A DNA stretch of 64,000 nucleotides from the NCBI RefSeq assembly GCF_900091435.1, contig NZ_FMCS01000010.1:124001-188000 (forward strand). The letters are read 5' to 3'. Each line of letters starts with the position of its first letter. Position 1 is the stretch's first letter. Source of the DNA: Micromonospora chaiyaphumensis. Lineage in GTDB: Bacteria > Actinomycetota > Actinomycetes > Mycobacteriales > Micromonosporaceae. Shown here piece by piece: positions 49,979 through 59,018 of this stretch. A program made the translations under genes and the position numbers. The notes under the pieces were generated by a model. It was not told where the DNA came from, searched no databases, and saw nothing but the letters and a program-made list of their open reading frames with translations.

Positions 49979-50557
49979 GTGACGAATGATGCCGGTGCCG
50001 CGTTGGGTATCGAGGCCGCTCGCCGGTTGGCCCAGCTGGGCCTGGTGGACATTCAGCCAGGGCTCACCGACGCCGAGTTCCTCAGCATCGAACGGCGGTT
50101 CGGCTTCGAGTTCGCCGACGACCACCGGGCCTTCCTCACGGCCGGGCTGCCGGTCTGGACACCTGGCCACGACGACCACCCCGACAAGGCAAGCTGGGGC
50201 TGGCCGAACTGGCGGCAGCTCGACTCCACCACCCTGCACGAGCAGGTCGACTGGCCACTCGCGACCGCGCTCGACGGCATCCAGCGCGGCGAGTGGCCAC
50301 CCGGGTGGAACCGTCGCCCGCACGACCTCGCCCGGCGTATCGCCAAGGCGCAGCGACTGCTCGCCGACGTGCCCCGGATGGTTCCCGTGTACGCCCACCG
50401 TTACCTGCCGGCCGGCCGCGGCTCCTCCGGGCATCCCGTGCTCTCCATCCACCGACTGACCGACATCATCGTGTACGGCAACGACCTCGCCCACTACATC
50501 GATCAGGAGTTCCGCGAGCCCCAGGTGACGGTGACTTTCTGGCGTGACTACGTGTGA
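49979..50557 (+). CDS. SMI1/KNR4 (SUKH)-like hypothetical protein
   Basis: The 192-residue cytoplasmic protein has the first part of the SUKH pattern: PGLTDAEFLSIERRFGFEFA then DDHRAFLTAGLPVW, and W-rich PDKASWGWPNWRQL. The rest is unfamiliar (LLADVPRMVPVYAHRYLPAG then a Ser/His-rich VLSIHRLTDIIVYGNDLAHY). SUKH proteins include immunity proteins against polymorphic toxins, but no toxin gene is adjacent, so an orphan immunity or housekeeping role is equally possible. GTG at 49979 is fixed by the -10 spacing. Confidence 0.75.
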   Translation: MTNDAGAALGIEAARRLAQLGLVDIQPGLTDAEFLSIERRFGFEFADDHRAFLTAGLPVWTPGHDDHPDKASWGWPNWRQLDSTTLHEQVDWPLATALDGIQRGEWPPGWNRRPHDLARRIAKAQRLLADVPRMVPVYAHRYLPAGRGSSGHPVLSIHRLTDIIVYGNDLAHYIDQEFREPQVTVTFWRDYV

Positions 50558-50590
50558 GAGCCTGAGGCCCCGCCGGCTGTCGCAGGGCGG

Positions 50591-51133
50591 CTACGCCGTC
50601 ACGTCCGGCTTCCAGTCCTGAGCGAGGAGCCCGAGCACCACCTCGTCGAGGAACTCGCCCAGCACCCAGGCCGAGGAGCGCAGCACGCCCTCGCGGACGA
50701 AGCCGTTGCGCTCGGCGGAGCGCAGCATCGCGGCGTTGTCGGCAAGTGTCTCGATCTGCAGCCGCTGGAGGCCGCGCACGACGAATCCGTAGTGGCACAG
50801 CACCGCCACCACGTCGGTGCCGTAGCCCTTGCCCCGCGCGGACGGGAGCAGGCCCAGGCCGATGTGCGCGGACCGGTTGTGGTTGTCGATGCCCCACAGC
50901 GTGGCGGTGCCGACCAGCGTGCCGCCGTCCAGCTCCACCACCGAGAACGAGACGCTTCCCTGCTCCTGGTCGTCCACCACGAGCCGCGGGTCCTTCGAGC
51001 CGGGCGTGATCGGCCGCCACGGCCCCCCTTCGGCCCGGGAGGAGTTGACCACGTCGTCGTAGAGCTCGGTTCGCAGGGTCGGGATGTCGTCCTCGTGCCG
51101 GGCCCTGAGCCCGACCGTGTTGCCCCTCAGCAT
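50591..51133 (-). CDS. GNAT family N-acetyltransferase (RimJ/RimL-like)
   Basis: The 180-residue acetyltransferase has N-terminal NTVGLRARHEDDIPTLRTEL, motif D/A region SAHIGLGLLPSARGKGYGTD (acetyl-CoA pyrophosphate loop, R/QxxGxG/A as RGKGYG), and the motif B helix NAAMLRSAERNGFVREGVL. It most resembles RimJ/RimL-type enzymes acting on protein N-termini or small amines. The substrate is unknown. ATG at 51133. It is convergent with the SUKH-like gene. Confidence 0.9.
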   Translation of the reverse strand: MLRGNTVGLRARHEDDIPTLRTELYDDVVNSSRAEGGPWRPITPGSKDPRLVVDDQEQGSVSFSVVELDGGTLVGTATLWGIDNHNRSAHIGLGLLPSARGKGYGTDVVAVLCHYGFVVRGLQRLQIETLADNAAMLRSAERNGFVREGVLRSSAWVLGEFLDEVVLGLLAQDWKPDVTA

Positions 51134-51212
51134 GCGATTTTCCTACCGGACCGGACCGGTCATCGACAAACCGAAAGCACGGGATCGTGCTCCGCGTACC
51201 CCTGGAAGAAGC

Positions 51213-51249
51213 GGCACCGCCCCCGGCCTGGACGGGCGGGGGCGGTGCC
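51213..51249 (-). terminator. MFS gene terminator hairpin
   Basis: Perfect 12-bp arms at 51213-51224 and 51238-51249 with a 13-base loop lie 18 bases beyond the MFS stop. In the minus direction the stem is followed by GCTTCTTCC, weakly T-rich. Confidence 0.7.
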
Positions 51250-51266
51250 GGGGGGAGCGGCGGAGG

Positions 51267-52772
51267 TCAGCCGGGGGCGCCGCCGGTGACCGGCGCCGGG
51301 GCGCCGGCGCCGCGCTGCGACGGGATGCCCGCGTGCTCGGCGCTGAGCGGGGTGGCCAGGTCCTCCAGGGACTTCCCCTCGGCCTTGACGCCGAGGGTCA
51401 GTTCGACCAGGCCGCCGATGATCATCACGGCGGCGCCGACCACGAAGGCGACGACGGTGTCGCCGACCTTGCCGGTGCCGACCAGCTTGGCGAAGAGCAG
51501 CGGGCCGGTGATGCCGCCGGCGGCGGTGCCGATCGCGTAGAAGAACGCGATGGCCATGGCCCGGGTCTCCATGGGGAAGATCTCGCTGACCGTCAGGTAC
51601 GCGGCGCTGGCGCCGGCCGAGGCGAAGAAGAGCACCACGCACCAGCAGGCGGTCATGGTGACCGCGTTCAGCACGCCGGAGTGGAACAGCCAGGCGGTGC
51701 CGAGCAGCAGCACGCCCGAGCCGATGTACGAGCCGGCGATCATCGGCACCCGGCCGACGGTGTCGAAGAGCCGGCCCAGCAGCAGCGGGCCGAGCAGGTT
51801 GCCGACCGCGATCACGGCGAAGTAGTAGCCGCTGTTGCCCGGCGGGACGTCGAAGAACGTCTGGAGGATCTGGGCGAAGCCGAAGGTGATCGCGTTGTAG
51901 AGGAACGCCTGCCCGATGAAGAGCGCGAAGCCCAGCGTGGCGCGCTTCGGGTAGCGGGCGAACAGGGTCTTGGCGATCTCCAGGAAGTTGGTGCTCTTCC
52001 GCTGCCTGATCTCGATCCAGTTGTCGGCCTCGGTGAGGTCCTTGCCGGTCTCCCGCTTCACCTCGGCCTCGACCGAGTCGACGAGATGGTTCGCCTCGTC
52101 GGCCCGGCCGTGGATGAACAGCCACCGTGGGCTCTCCGGGACGTGCCGCCGGACCAGCAGGATCACCACGCCGAGCACCGCGCCCAGGCCGAACGCCACC
52201 CGCCAGCCCAGGTTGGTCGGCAGGCCGTTGAGCAGCGGCACGGTGAGCAGGGCGCCGAGCGCCGCGCCGAGCCAGAAGGTTCCGTTGATGATGATGTCGA
52301 TGCGGCCGCGGTGCCGCGCCGGGATCAGCTCGTCGATGGCCGAGTTGATGGCCGCGTACTCGCCGCCGATGCCCATGCCGGTGAGGAACCGGAACAGGAA
52401 GAACCACCAGGTGTCGAAGGACAGCGCGGTCAGCGCGGTGGCGACCAGGTAGAGCCCGAGGGTCAGCAGGAACAGCTTCTTGCGCCCGAACCGGTCGGTG
52501 AGCCAGCCGAAGAAGAGCGCGCCGGTGCAGGCGCCGGCCACGTAGAGCGCGGCGGCCAGGCCGGTGACCTGGCTCTGGGTGATGCTCAGGCCGCTGCCCT
52601 CTTCGGCGAGCTTGCCGGACAGGTTGCCGACGATGGTCACCTCGAGGCCGTCGAGGATCCACACCGTGCCGAGGCCGATCACGATCATCCAGTGCCAGCG
52701 GGACCACGGCAGCCGGTCCAGGCGGGCCGGGACGTTGGTCCGTACGGTGCCGGTCCGCACGTCGGTGCTCAT
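51267..52772 (-). CDS. MFS transporter, sugar-porter-like
   Basis: The 501-residue protein has twelve membrane segments, with the MFS motif A GWLTDRFGRKKLFLLTLG, the sugar-porter signature RHVPESPRWLFIHGR after segment six, and a central cytoplasmic loop of about 60 residues. It may import a sugar, an organic acid or an aromatic acid. An acidic Asp in the first helix (WILDGLEVTIVG) resembles the aromatic-acid:H+ symporter DGxD motif, so that subfamily is also possible. A hairpin terminator follows. Confidence 0.88.
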   Translation of the reverse strand: MSTDVRTGTVRTNVPARLDRLPWSRWHWMIVIGLGTVWILDGLEVTIVGNLSGKLAEEGSGLSITQSQVTGLAAALYVAGACTGALFFGWLTDRFGRKKLFLLTLGLYLVATALTALSFDTWWFFLFRFLTGMGIGGEYAAINSAIDELIPARHRGRIDIIINGTFWLGAALGALLTVPLLNGLPTNLGWRVAFGLGAVLGVVILLVRRHVPESPRWLFIHGRADEANHLVDSVEAEVKRETGKDLTEADNWIEIRQRKSTNFLEIAKTLFARYPKRATLGFALFIGQAFLYNAITFGFAQILQTFFDVPPGNSGYYFAVIAVGNLLGPLLLGRLFDTVGRVPMIAGSYIGSGVLLLGTAWLFHSGVLNAVTMTACWCVVLFFASAGASAAYLTVSEIFPMETRAMAIAFFYAIGTAAGGITGPLLFAKLVGTGKVGDTVVAFVVGAAVMIIGGLVELTLGVKAEGKSLEDLATPLSAEHAGIPSQRGAGAPAPVTGGAPG

Positions 52773-52944
52773 GACGCGCTCCGGGAGGCTGCGGTGGCCG
52801 GGGCGTGACGACGGGCCGCCGGCGGAAGCTGTTCGTCCATGGCGGCCCAGATGCCCCGCCGCCGCGGCCGTTAATCCTGCTGTGACAACCCGGTCACCGG
52901 ACGAAGGGCGGACCGGACCGGCCCGCCCTCCCCCGTCCCCCGAC

Positions 52945-55164
52945 TCAGCGGGCGCCGACCAGTTCCGGCGCCGGCGCGGGCGGCTCGGCCGGCGGGGTCG
53001 CCGCCCGGCCGCGCAGGAACCGCGGCGCCCACCAGTTCGCGTCGCCCAGCAGGGTCATCAGCGACGGCAGCACCACCGCCCGGATGATCGTGGCGTCCAG
53101 CAGGATCGCCGCGGCCAGCCCGATGCCGAGCTGCTTGAAGTCGATGGTGCTCAGCGTCGCGAAGATCGAGAACACCCCGACCATGACGATCGCCGCGCTC
53201 GTCACCACCCCTGCCGAGGAGGTGATCCCGTACGCCACGGCGTCCTTGTTCGACATGCCCTGGCGGATGCCCTCGCGGATCCGGCTGACCACGAAGACGT
53301 GGTAGTCCATGGACAGCCCGAACAGCACCACGAACAGGAACATCGGCAGCCAGGTGACGATCGCGTCCATCGAGGTGAAGCCGAGCAGCCCCTCCGCCCA
53401 GTCACCCTGGAAGACCAGGACCAGCAGGCCGTAGGCGGCCCCGGCGGAGAGCAGGTTCAGCAGGATCGAGGTGAGTGCCACCACCACGGACCGGAAGGTC
53501 CACGCCATCACCAGGAAGGTCAGCGCCAGCACGAAGGCCGCCACCAGGGGCAGCTTCGCCCAGATGTGGTCCGCGTAGTCCTCGCTGGCCGCCACGCCGC
53601 CGCCGACCGCGTACTCGACGCCGGGGATGCCGTTCAGCGCGGCCGGGACGAGGTCCTGGCGCAGCTCGTGCAGGGACCGGGACGCCTCGTCGGTGCGGCT
53701 CGCGTACGGCGTGGCCACCTCCAGCACCGACACCCGGCGGTCCTCCGACACCTTGATCTTCGGGCCGTCCCCCTCGGCCGGCGCGAAGAGCGGGTCGGTG
53801 GCGGCCCGGCCGGCCAGCCCGGTGAGGGCGGCATGCACCCGGTCGGCCTGGTCGGCCGGCGCCCGCACCGCAACGGTGTGGCTGGTGCCGTTGCTCGGGA
53901 AGGCCGCGGTGAGCCGGTCGTACGCCTGCATGGCCGCGGTGGTGCGGGGCACGTCCTCCATGCCGGGGAACTTCAGCTTCATGCCCAGCGCCGGGGCGGC
54001 CAGGGCGAGCAGCAGGCCGACCGAGACCACCAGGGTCGCCATCGGCGCGCGCAGCGCGGGCTTCAGCACGGCCGGCCAGAAGCGGGGCCGGGCCGGCTGG
54101 CCGTGCCGCCCGACGCGCGGGGCGGTGAGCCGCCACAGCAGCGGCACGCGGGGCCGGTCGACCCAGCGGCCCAGCTTGGCCAGGAGCGCCGGCAGCACGG
54201 TCAGTGAGCCGATCACGGCGACCGCGACCACCAGGATCGAGCCCACGGCCAGCGACGAGAAGATGGCGTCCTGGGCGAGCAGCAGCCCGGCCATCGAGAT
54301 GATCACGGCGGTGCCGGAGACCACCACGGCGTGCCCGGAGGTCTCCGCCGCGATCTCCACGGCGTCGAGCCCGGAGCGGCCCTTGGCCCGTTCCTCGCGT
54401 TCCCGCCGGACGTAGAAGAGCGAGTAGTCCACGCCGACGGCCATGCCGATCAGCAGGATCACGCTGGCCGTGGTGTCGGTGGCCGGCACCAGGTGCGAGG
54501 CCAGGGTGGAGAGGCCCATGGCCGCGGCCACCGAGGAGAGGGCCAGCAGCACCGGCACGCCGGCCGCGATGAGCGCCCCGAACGCGATGATGAGGATGGC
54601 CAAAGTGACCGGCAGGCTGAGCAGCTCGGCCCGCTTGAAGTCCTTGCCGAGGGTGTCGTCGAGCGCCTTGCCGATCGACGGGCCGCCGACCTGCTCGACC
54701 CGCAGCGCCGGGTGCGCCTCCTGGACCTTCGCCGTGGTGTCGCGCAGCGGCTGCACCCGGTCCGCGGCGGTCTCCGGGTCGCCCGACATGGTGATCGGCA
54801 CCAGCACGGCGTTGCCGTCCCGCGACGGCATGGGCGCGCCCACCGAGGCCACCCCGTCGACCTGCCGCAGCCGGGCCGTCGCGTCGTCGGCGGCGGCCTT
54901 CGCCGCGGCCGGGTCGAGCTTCCCCGCGAGCGGGGTGATCAGCACGTTCTCGGTGGCCGGCTCGTGGAAGCCCCCACTGTCGACGATCAGCTGGGCCCGC
55001 CCCATCTCGCCGATCGCCTGGTCGTCGTCGGTCGCCTCGTTCAGGCCGGCGGCGTTGCCACCGACGAAGCACACCGCCACGAACACCACCCAGAGCGCGA
55101 TGGCCCGCCACGGATGCTCCGCACTCCACCGTGCCAGCCGCACGGTCACCGGTCGCCTGCCCAT
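52945..55164 (-). CDS. MMPL family RND-type transporter
   Basis: The 739-residue inner-membrane exporter has two repeats, each with one N-terminal membrane segment, a large external domain (about 40-170 and 400-520) and a cluster of five helices. MMPL hallmarks are WRAIALWVVFVAVCFVGG, the GMAVGVDYSLFYVRREREE segment (Asp-Tyr pair for proton relay) and its counterpart LFGLSMDYHVFVVSRIREGI. In actinobacteria such proteins export lipids or secondary metabolites. The substrate is not evident. ATG at 55164 follows a G-rich region. No linked regulator or acyltransferase. Confidence 0.92.
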   Translation of the reverse strand: MGRRPVTVRLARWSAEHPWRAIALWVVFVAVCFVGGNAAGLNEATDDDQAIGEMGRAQLIVDSGGFHEPATENVLITPLAGKLDPAAAKAAADDATARLRQVDGVASVGAPMPSRDGNAVLVPITMSGDPETAADRVQPLRDTTAKVQEAHPALRVEQVGGPSIGKALDDTLGKDFKRAELLSLPVTLAILIIAFGALIAAGVPVLLALSSVAAAMGLSTLASHLVPATDTTASVILLIGMAVGVDYSLFYVRREREERAKGRSGLDAVEIAAETSGHAVVVSGTAVIISMAGLLLAQDAIFSSLAVGSILVVAVAVIGSLTVLPALLAKLGRWVDRPRVPLLWRLTAPRVGRHGQPARPRFWPAVLKPALRAPMATLVVSVGLLLALAAPALGMKLKFPGMEDVPRTTAAMQAYDRLTAAFPSNGTSHTVAVRAPADQADRVHAALTGLAGRAATDPLFAPAEGDGPKIKVSEDRRVSVLEVATPYASRTDEASRSLHELRQDLVPAALNGIPGVEYAVGGGVAASEDYADHIWAKLPLVAAFVLALTFLVMAWTFRSVVVALTSILLNLLSAGAAYGLLVLVFQGDWAEGLLGFTSMDAIVTWLPMFLFVVLFGLSMDYHVFVVSRIREGIRQGMSNKDAVAYGITSSAGVVTSAAIVMVGVFSIFATLSTIDFKQLGIGLAAAILLDATIIRAVVLPSLMTLLGDANWWAPRFLRGRAATPPAEPPAPAPELVGAR

Positions 55165-55382
55165 ATCTGGGATCCCCCTCCAGACGTCGGCCCTGTGCCG
55201 ACGTCTGCTGACGCTAGGGAGCGCGCCGGGCCCGGACATCGGGGAACGGCCCCCGCTCGTCCCCCATCCGTCGGGCCCCGGCCGGGCGGCCGGAACCGGG
55301 TCGGCCAACCGGACAGAACGGGATTTTCAGGGTACGACCGGGGGACCCGCCGGGCCGCGGCCGGTGCGGCACACCGGTGCAA

Positions 55383-55400
55383 CCCCGAGCCGGCTCGGGG
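55383..55400 (-). terminator. Hairpin immediately after mutM
   Basis: The perfect palindrome CCCCGAGC-CG-GCTCGGGG begins at the base after the mutM stop. It is short and strong and is placed to end the DUF177-rpmF-plsX-rnc-mutM transcript. Confidence 0.6.
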
Positions 55401-56258
55401 TCATCCCCGGAGGGTGCCCCGGGGGCGCGGCTGGCAGCGCGGGCAACTGTAGGAGGACCGGTTCATGAACGCCTCACGCCGGATCGGCGTGCCGCACCGC
55501 GGGCAGGGCTCCCCCTCCCGGCCGTACGCGTTCAGCGACCGGTCGAAGTAGCCGCTCTCGCCGTTGACGTTGACGTACAGCTCGTCGAAGCTCGTGCCGC
55601 CCTGCTTGATCGCCTCGCCGAGCACGTCCCGGACGTGGCCGAGCAGCCGGGCGGCCGCGGGGCCGGTCAGCGCGTCGGTCGGCCGGGCGCCGTGCAGCTT
55701 GGCCCGCCAGAGCGCCTCGTCGGCGTAGATGTTGCCGACACCGGAGATCAGCGTCTGGTCGAGCAGCGCCCGCTTCACCTCGGTGCGCCGCTTCCGCAGC
55801 GCCGCCACGAAGCCGGCGTCGGAGAACTCCGGGTCCATCGGGTCCCGGGCGATGTGCGCGATCTCGGCCGGCAGCTCCGCCCCGCCCTCGGAGACCGACA
55901 GCCCGCCGAACGTGCGCTGGTCGACGAAGCGCAGCTCCGGGCCGTCGTCGGCGAACCGGAACCGGACCCGCAGGTGCAGCTCGTCGGCCGCGCCGACCGG
56001 CTGGAGCAGCAGCTGGCCGGACATGCCGAGGTGCCCGATGAGGGCGTCGCCGCTGTCCAGGGGCAGCCACAGGTACTTGCCCCGGCGCCGCACGTCGGTG
56101 ATCGTCCGGCCGGTCAGCACGTCGGCGAAGTGCTCGCCGCCCGGCTCGTGCCGGCGGACCGCCCGGGGGTGGCGCACCTCGACGGCGCTGATCCGCCGGC
56201 CGATGACCCAGTCGGCCAGCCCCTGCCGGACGGTCTCGACCTCGGGCAGCTCAGGCAC
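55401..56258 (-). CDS. mutM: Formamidopyrimidine-DNA glycosylase
   Basis: It excises 8-oxoguanine and FaPy lesions in base-excision repair. Pro2 is the catalytic nucleophile, so GTG at 56258 (V/M-PELPEVETVRQGL) must be the start, not the longer frame three codons upstream. The 285 residues include the H2TH domain (SGVGNIYADEALW) and a C-terminal zinc finger (CPRCGTPIRR ... YSCPRCQ). It overlaps rnc by 8 bases. The rnc-mutM pair upstream of smc is conserved in actinobacteria. Here about 9 kb of other genes separate mutM from smc. Confidence 0.97.
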   Translation of the reverse strand: MPELPEVETVRQGLADWVIGRRISAVEVRHPRAVRRHEPGGEHFADVLTGRTITDVRRRGKYLWLPLDSGDALIGHLGMSGQLLLQPVGAADELHLRVRFRFADDGPELRFVDQRTFGGLSVSEGGAELPAEIAHIARDPMDPEFSDAGFVAALRKRRTEVKRALLDQTLISGVGNIYADEALWRAKLHGARPTDALTGPAAARLLGHVRDVLGEAIKQGGTSFDELYVNVNGESGYFDRSLNAYGREGEPCPRCGTPIRREAFMNRSSYSCPRCQPRPRGTLRG

Positions 56259-57024
56259 GGCCCGCACCGGCCTCCGCGGCCTCGTCCGCCGCCTTCGCGG
56301 CGGCCTCCGCCTCGGCCTGCTCGGTCAGCGTGCGCCAGGCCGACTCGGCGGCCCGCTGCTCGGCCTCCTTCTTGCTGCGCCCCTCCGCGCCGCCGTAGCG
56401 GTTGCCGGCCACCACCACCCAGGCCGTGAAGGTCTTGAGGTGGTCCGGGCCGGTGCCCTCGATCCGGTATTCCGGAACGCCGAGCCCCAGGGCGGCGGTC
56501 AGCTCCTGGAGGCTGGTCTTCCAGTCCAGCGCCGCGCCCCGGCCGGCCGACTCGGCCATCAGCGGGTCGAACAGGCGGTGGATCACGATGGCCGCGGTGT
56601 CCAGGCCGTACTGGAGGTAGATCGCGCCGAGCAGCGCCTCCAGGGTGTCGGCCAGGATGCTCGCCTTGTCCCGGCCGCCGGTGGCCTCCTCGCCCTTGCC
56701 GAGCAGCAGGTAGGCGCCCAGCCCGTCCGGGCCGAGGCCGCGCGCCACGTCGGCGAGGGCGCGCATGTTGACCACGCTGGCCCGCAGCTTGGCGAGCTGC
56801 CCCTCGGGCAGGTCCGGGTGGTTGTGGAAGAGCGCCGTGGTGATCACCACGCCGAGGACCGAGTCGCCGAGGAACTCCAGCCGCTCGTTGGTGGGCAGGC
56901 CACCGTTCTCGTAGGCGTAGGAGCGGTGCGTCAGCGCGCGCTCCAGCAGTTCCGGGTCGAGCGACACCCCGAAGGCCGCCTCCAGGTGGCCGACGGGAGC
57001 ACGCCGCCGCTTGTCGTTGGTCAT
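56251..57024 (-). CDS. rnc: Ribonuclease III
   Basis: This double-strand-specific RNase processes rRNA and some mRNAs. The 257-residue protein has the catalytic signature NERLEFLGDSVLGVVI (residues about 44-59), the second acidic cluster DTLEALLGAIYL, and a C-terminal dsRBD (about 160-235; DWKTSLQELTAALGLGVPEY, RSKKEAEQRAAESAW). The tail is Ala/Glu-rich. ATG at 57024 overlaps the plsX stop as ATGA. Confidence 0.97.
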   Translation of the reverse strand: MTNDKRRRAPVGHLEAAFGVSLDPELLERALTHRSYAYENGGLPTNERLEFLGDSVLGVVITTALFHNHPDLPEGQLAKLRASVVNMRALADVARGLGPDGLGAYLLLGKGEEATGGRDKASILADTLEALLGAIYLQYGLDTAAIVIHRLFDPLMAESAGRGAALDWKTSLQELTAALGLGVPEYRIEGTGPDHLKTFTAWVVVAGNRYGGAEGRSKKEAEQRAAESAWRTLTEQAEAEAAAKAADEAAEAGAGRA

Positions 57025-58100
57025 GGTGCTACCTCGGTGTCGTTGCGGTCAGGTGCGGGATCGTGCGGGACGGCCTCGAGCACGGTCGAGACGGTGTCGG
57101 TGGCGCCCCGGCGCCACAGGTGGGCGGCGAGGGCGATGCCGGAGGCGACGTCGTCGGGCTGCGCCGCGCCGTGGCAGACCACCACGGTGCCGGCCACCCC
57201 GAGCAGGGCCGCCGCCCGCGGCGCGCCGCCGCTCGCCGGCGGCCCACCGGCCATCGCGTAGGCGCCTTCGATGGCCTTGAGCAGCACGTTTCCGGTGAAG
57301 CCGTCGGTGACCACCACATCGGCGCGGGCGCCGACGGCCACGTCGTACCCCTCGACCAGGCCGACGTAGCGGGCGCCGCAGGGCAGTGGCACGGCGGCGA
57401 GGGCCGGATCGGCGGAGCGGCGCAGGCGGTCGCCCTTGCCCGCCTCGGTGCCGACGGAGAGCAGCCCGACCCGGGGCGCGGCGACGGCGTGCGCCACGGC
57501 CGCGTAGGCGGCGCCGAGCACGGCGTGCCGGGCCAGGGTGGCGGGGCCGGGTTCCAGGGTGCCACCGACGTCCAGCAGCACCACGGGCCCCTCGACGGCG
57601 GGCAGGGTGGCGACCAGGGCGGGCCGGCGTACGCCGGGCCAGCGGCCGAGGCCGAGCGCGGCGGCGGTGACGGTGGCGCCGGTCGAGCCGGCGGAGACGA
57701 GCGCGTCGGCGATCCCGTCGCGGACGGCGTGCACGGCCGCGCGGACGGTGCTCTCCCCGCGGGCGGCGGTGGGATGGTCGGCCATGCCGACGGCGGTCCG
57801 CACCGGGCGGACGGTGACCCGGGAGCGCTGCTCCGGGTCGAGCGCACCGATCAGCCCGTCGGCGACCTCGCTGGGGCCGACGAGCAGCAGGTGCAGGTCG
57901 GGGTCGGTGCGCACCGCCCGCAGAGCGCCGTCAACCACGACGGCGGGAGCATCGTCCCCGCCGAGGAGGTCGACGGCGATCCGCGCGGTGCCCGGCTCCG
58001 TCGGGGCGCCGGCCGAGGAACGGCCGGCGGCGGAGGGAGCCGGGGCACCGGGCGAGAGCCGTGGTGCGTGCGTGACCCGACCGGTGGTCGGGGACGTCAC
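57021..58100 (-). CDS. plsX: Phosphate acyltransferase PlsX
   Basis: It makes acyl-phosphate from acyl-ACP for phospholipid synthesis. The 359-residue protein has RIAVDLLGGDDAP at the family's N-terminal strand (residue about 40), then DALVSAGSTGATVTAAALGL, and a C-terminal DVVVTDGFTGNVLLKAIEGA, all conserved. Some usual residues differ (DLLGGDDAP for DAMGGDxAP), a variation seen in Micromonosporaceae. GTG at 58100 lies 12 bases after rpmF. It is preceded by a disordered roughly 40-residue N-terminus. Confidence 0.9.
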   Translation of the reverse strand: MTSPTTGRVTHAPRLSPGAPAPSAAGRSSAGAPTEPGTARIAVDLLGGDDAPAVVVDGALRAVRTDPDLHLLLVGPSEVADGLIGALDPEQRSRVTVRPVRTAVGMADHPTAARGESTVRAAVHAVRDGIADALVSAGSTGATVTAAALGLGRWPGVRRPALVATLPAVEGPVVLLDVGGTLEPGPATLARHAVLGAAYAAVAHAVAAPRVGLLSVGTEAGKGDRLRRSADPALAAVPLPCGARYVGLVEGYDVAVGARADVVVTDGFTGNVLLKAIEGAYAMAGGPPASGGAPRAAALLGVAGTVVVCHGAAQPDDVASGIALAAHLWRRGATDTVSTVLEAVPHDPAPDRNDTEVAP

Positions 58101-58111
58101 TCGGCGTCCGG

Positions 58112-58285
58112 TCAGACCTCGAGGACCTGACGGCCGTTGTAGGTGCCGCAGACGGAGCAGGCGGCGTGCGGCAGCTTGGCCGACTTGCACTGCGGGCAGG
58201 CCACGGTCGCGACCGCCGCGGTCTTCCACTGCGCCCGACGGGCCCGGGTGTTGCTGCGCGACATCTTGCGCTTGGGGACGGCCAC
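58112..58285 (-). CDS. rpmF: 50S ribosomal protein L32
   Basis: The 57-residue protein opens MAVPKRKMSRSNTRARRAQW and has the zinc-binding pattern CPQCKSAKLPHAACSVCG, i.e. the C+ (zinc) type of L32. GTG start at 58285. It is five bases downstream of the DUF177 gene, the conserved DUF177-rpmF-plsX order. Confidence 0.97.
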   Translation of the reverse strand: MAVPKRKMSRSNTRARRAQWKTAAVATVACPQCKSAKLPHAACSVCGTYNGRQVLEV

Positions 58286-58290
58286 GGTTC

Positions 58291-58854
58291 TTACTCCTCT
58301 GTACGGGTCAGTTGCGACAGGCCCGCCCAACGCGGGTCGATCTGCTGATGGCTGTGGTCGGCCGGCAGATCGTCCCAGTGCACCCCGCAGTCGGGGCACA
58401 AGCCTGGGCAGTCCTCCCGGCAGAGCGGGTTGGTCGGCAGTGCGAGCACCACCGCATCCCGCAGCGCCGGCTCCAGGTCGATCAGATCGCCCTGCATCCG
58501 GCCCACCTCGTCCTCGTCGGTCGTGTCGTCCGTGGTGCTGTTCTCGTACGCGTACAGCTCCTGGATCGTCACGGCCACCGAGTCGTCGATCTCGCGCAGG
58601 CAGCGCCCGCACTCGCCCTTGACGGGACCGGTGACGGTCCCGGAGACGAGCACGCCCTCGGACACCGACTCCAACCTCAGGTCGAGGTCGAGGTCCGCAC
58701 CCTCCGGCACGGTGATCAACTCCACGCCGAGGTCCGCCGGTGCCGGCACGACGCGCCGATGCGTACGCAACGCGCCAGGCCGACGCGGCAGGTCCCTCGT
58801 GTCGAGGACCAGCGGCGACCTGGGGTCGAGTGTGCTTGGCGTGTGTTTGGGCAT
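58291..58854 (-). CDS. DUF177 (YceD) family protein
   Basis: The 187-residue protein is from the YceD/DUF177 family, which is needed for 23S rRNA accumulation in some bacteria and plants. It has the conserved GECGRCLREIDDSV and a C-terminal cysteine cluster CREDCPGLCPDCGVHWDD. An acidic stretch (NSTTDDTTDEDEVG) interrupts the middle. ATG at 58854. It starts the DUF177-rpmF-plsX-rnc-mutM run, whose members are separated by 5 to 12 bases or overlap. Confidence 0.94.
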   Translation of the reverse strand: MPKHTPSTLDPRSPLVLDTRDLPRRPGALRTHRRVVPAPADLGVELITVPEGADLDLDLRLESVSEGVLVSGTVTGPVKGECGRCLREIDDSVAVTIQELYAYENSTTDDTTDEDEVGRMQGDLIDLEPALRDAVVLALPTNPLCREDCPGLCPDCGVHWDDLPADHSHQQIDPRWAGLSQLTRTEE

Positions 58855-58889
58855 AGTCAGACTCCGGCCGGGTGAGAGGCCGACAAAGA

Positions 58890-58895
58890 AGGTTA
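58890..58895 (-). promoter_or_regulatory. Candidate -10 for the DUF177-rpmF operon
   Basis: TAACCT on the minus strand (TAnnnT) is 35 bases before the DUF177 ATG. The expected -35 region offers only a weak TTCGAC at 19-base spacing. Confidence 0.35.
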
Positions 58896-59018
58896 CCTGG
58901 ACGACCGGCGGACCGTCGAACCGGGGCGTCGTCCCTGGCCCGTCGGGTGCCGGCTGTCGGCCACCGGCCCGCGTGCCGCTGGCAAGGGTAGCGCGGCCAC
59001 CGGCTGCCGGAGCGGCGC

